Origin: Syntrophaceae bacterium
GTDB lineage: Bacteria > Desulfobacterota > Syntrophia > Syntrophales > UBA2185
Length of the DNA stretch: 15,735 bases
Assembly: GCA_003508565.1 (NCBI GenBank)
Contig: DNUI01000278.1
Span: 1,200 to 16,934 of the forward strand
Direction of reading: 5' to 3'
Below the pieces are notes generated by a model that worked only from the letters and a program-made list of their open reading frames with translations, was not told where the DNA came from and ran no database searches. This document shows positions 15,325 through 15,735 of this stretch, one piece after another (the stretch's first letter is position 1; the number at the start of each line of letters is the position of its first letter). Both the position numbers and the translations under genes were made by a program.

Positions 15325-15478
15325 GTACACCTTTAAACTGTTTGTCATCTGCTTTTTGATCAATGAATTGTCCGGTATCAGTATCCCATTTAACCCACTG
15401 ATTTGTTTTCGGGTTATAGGCCAGCAGATGCTGTGGATTCTCTGGAAAGAATTATGGCTTCGGGTAGTTGGTTGCCAA
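15311..15478 (-). pseudogene. Small gene with an in-frame stop (uncharacterised)
   Basis: On the minus strand, 15451-15311 encodes 'PENPQHLLAYNPKTNQWV' followed by 'KWDTDTGQFIDQKADDK..FKGVRKEK' and a TAG stop, a coherent hydrophilic C-terminal sequence without alternative starts. Just upstream in the same frame is TAA (15452-15454), preceded by 'ATNYPKP' and a TTG at 15476-15478. Read through the stop, the gene would be about 56 codons, matching small uncharacterised proteins I recall with a 'PENPQHLxAYNPKT' core. A Tyr codon mutated to TAA would explain the break. There is no Shine-Dalgarno sequence. The function is unknown, and similarity is from memory only. Confidence 0.4.
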
Positions 15479-15524
15479 AGAGAGAATGCGAAGTCCGTTT
15501 AAAAAGGTGAAAAAGTTAAAAGTG

Positions 15525-15735
15525 ATGATGCAAGTGGTAAATTTATCAAAGAACGCTCCCGAATATCCGCCTTCATTAGCGCTGTATTTGGGCAACCAGG
15601 CACCGGAAAATATTGCTTGTCTGGGGAATATCAATGTACTCAATAATAAAAAGCTATCACTTTTTTGCTCTGTCAAATGCCCTGGTAATCTAATTCTGCA
15701 AACCTATGATCTGGCCCGGAATCTTCGACAAGAAG
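15525..15735 (+). CDS. DprA/Smf-like Rossmann-fold protein, 5' part (continues beyond window)
   Basis: From ATG 15525, an open frame of 70 codons reaches the window edge: 'MMQVVNLSKNAPEYPPSLAL', 'YLGNQAPENIACLGN', 'KLSLFCSVKCPGNLILQTYD', 'LARNLRQE'. The pattern 'LFCSVKCPGxLILxTYDLAxxLR' is that of DNA-processing protein A (DprA/Smf)-like Rossmann proteins that bind single-stranded DNA or nucleotides. The stand-alone 'SVKCPG' subgroup is often found near defence genes. An in-frame ATG at 15486 would lengthen it by 13 residues, but neither start has a good Shine-Dalgarno sequence. The catalytic and ligand-binding glycines downstream lie outside the window, so the subfamily is uncertain. Confidence 0.6.
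   Translation, partial: MMQVVNLSKNAPEYPPSLALYLGNQAPENIACLGNINVLNNKKLSLFCSVKCPGNLILQTYDLARNLRQE

Noticed and set aside
15272..15502. 76-codon plus-strand frame after the HNH gene
   Set aside because: Composition is hydrophobic and irregular, with no ribosome binding site; it is antisense to the small broken gene at 15311-15478.

Overview
The window looks like a chromosomal accessory region of an anaerobic bacterium. Gene styles (DUF4143 ATPases, SWIM/SNF2 proteins, MBL hydrolases, short REP-like hairpins, GC near 50% with AT-rich islands) suggest a deltaproteobacterium-like (Desulfobacterota) genome, probably from a metagenome. This taxonomic guess is weak because the window has no marker gene. 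There are no rRNA, tRNA, CRISPR or transposase genes.

Layout. (1) 34-1813, minus strand: an intact flavin-reductase-family protein and an intact AAA+ ATPase with a DUF4143 tail. (2) 1814-5943, plus strand: a gene graveyard. It holds a 42-codon hicA toxin remnant lacking its middle, a SWIM-SNF2 helicase gene split by a nonsense codon and a frameshift and lacking its second helicase lobe, a recQ lacking its whole first helicase domain and starting inside a 134-bp palindromic repeat, and an SRAP/YedK-like gene lacking a catalytic block. Three of these are in-frame internal deletions. (3) 5928-6896, minus strand: an intact metallo-beta-lactamase-fold hydrolase, convergent with the SRAP gene. (4) 6897-7152: a divergent promoter region with a perfect 9+9 bp dyad. 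(5) 7153-15291, plus strand: a defence-type operon containing a PLD-nuclease/SNF2 helicase fusion (1129 aa), a toxin-first RelE/ParE + helix-turn-helix toxin-antitoxin pair, a 1098-aa Eco57I-type adenine methylase carrying its own recognition region, and a winged-helix + HNH endonuclease that starts on the base after the methylase stop. (6) 15292-15735: a hairpin, a small minus-strand gene with an internal stop, and the first 70 codons of a DprA/Smf-like Rossmann protein that runs off the window.

How it fits together (inference). The 7.1-15.3 kb operon reads as a restriction-modification-like phage defence system. The methylase would mark self DNA and carry specificity, the PLD-helicase would translocate and cut, and the HNH protein could be a second effector. 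The toxin-antitoxin pair between helicase and methylase could act as an addiction or fail-safe module. The toxin-antitoxin pair, the recognition part of the methylase and the HNH gene are AT-rich, while the helicase and methylase core are not, so the locus appears mosaic. Components recall class 1 DISARM (SNF2 helicase DrmD with methylase DrmMI), but drmA, drmB and drmC are not in the window, and I cannot match the set to a named system.
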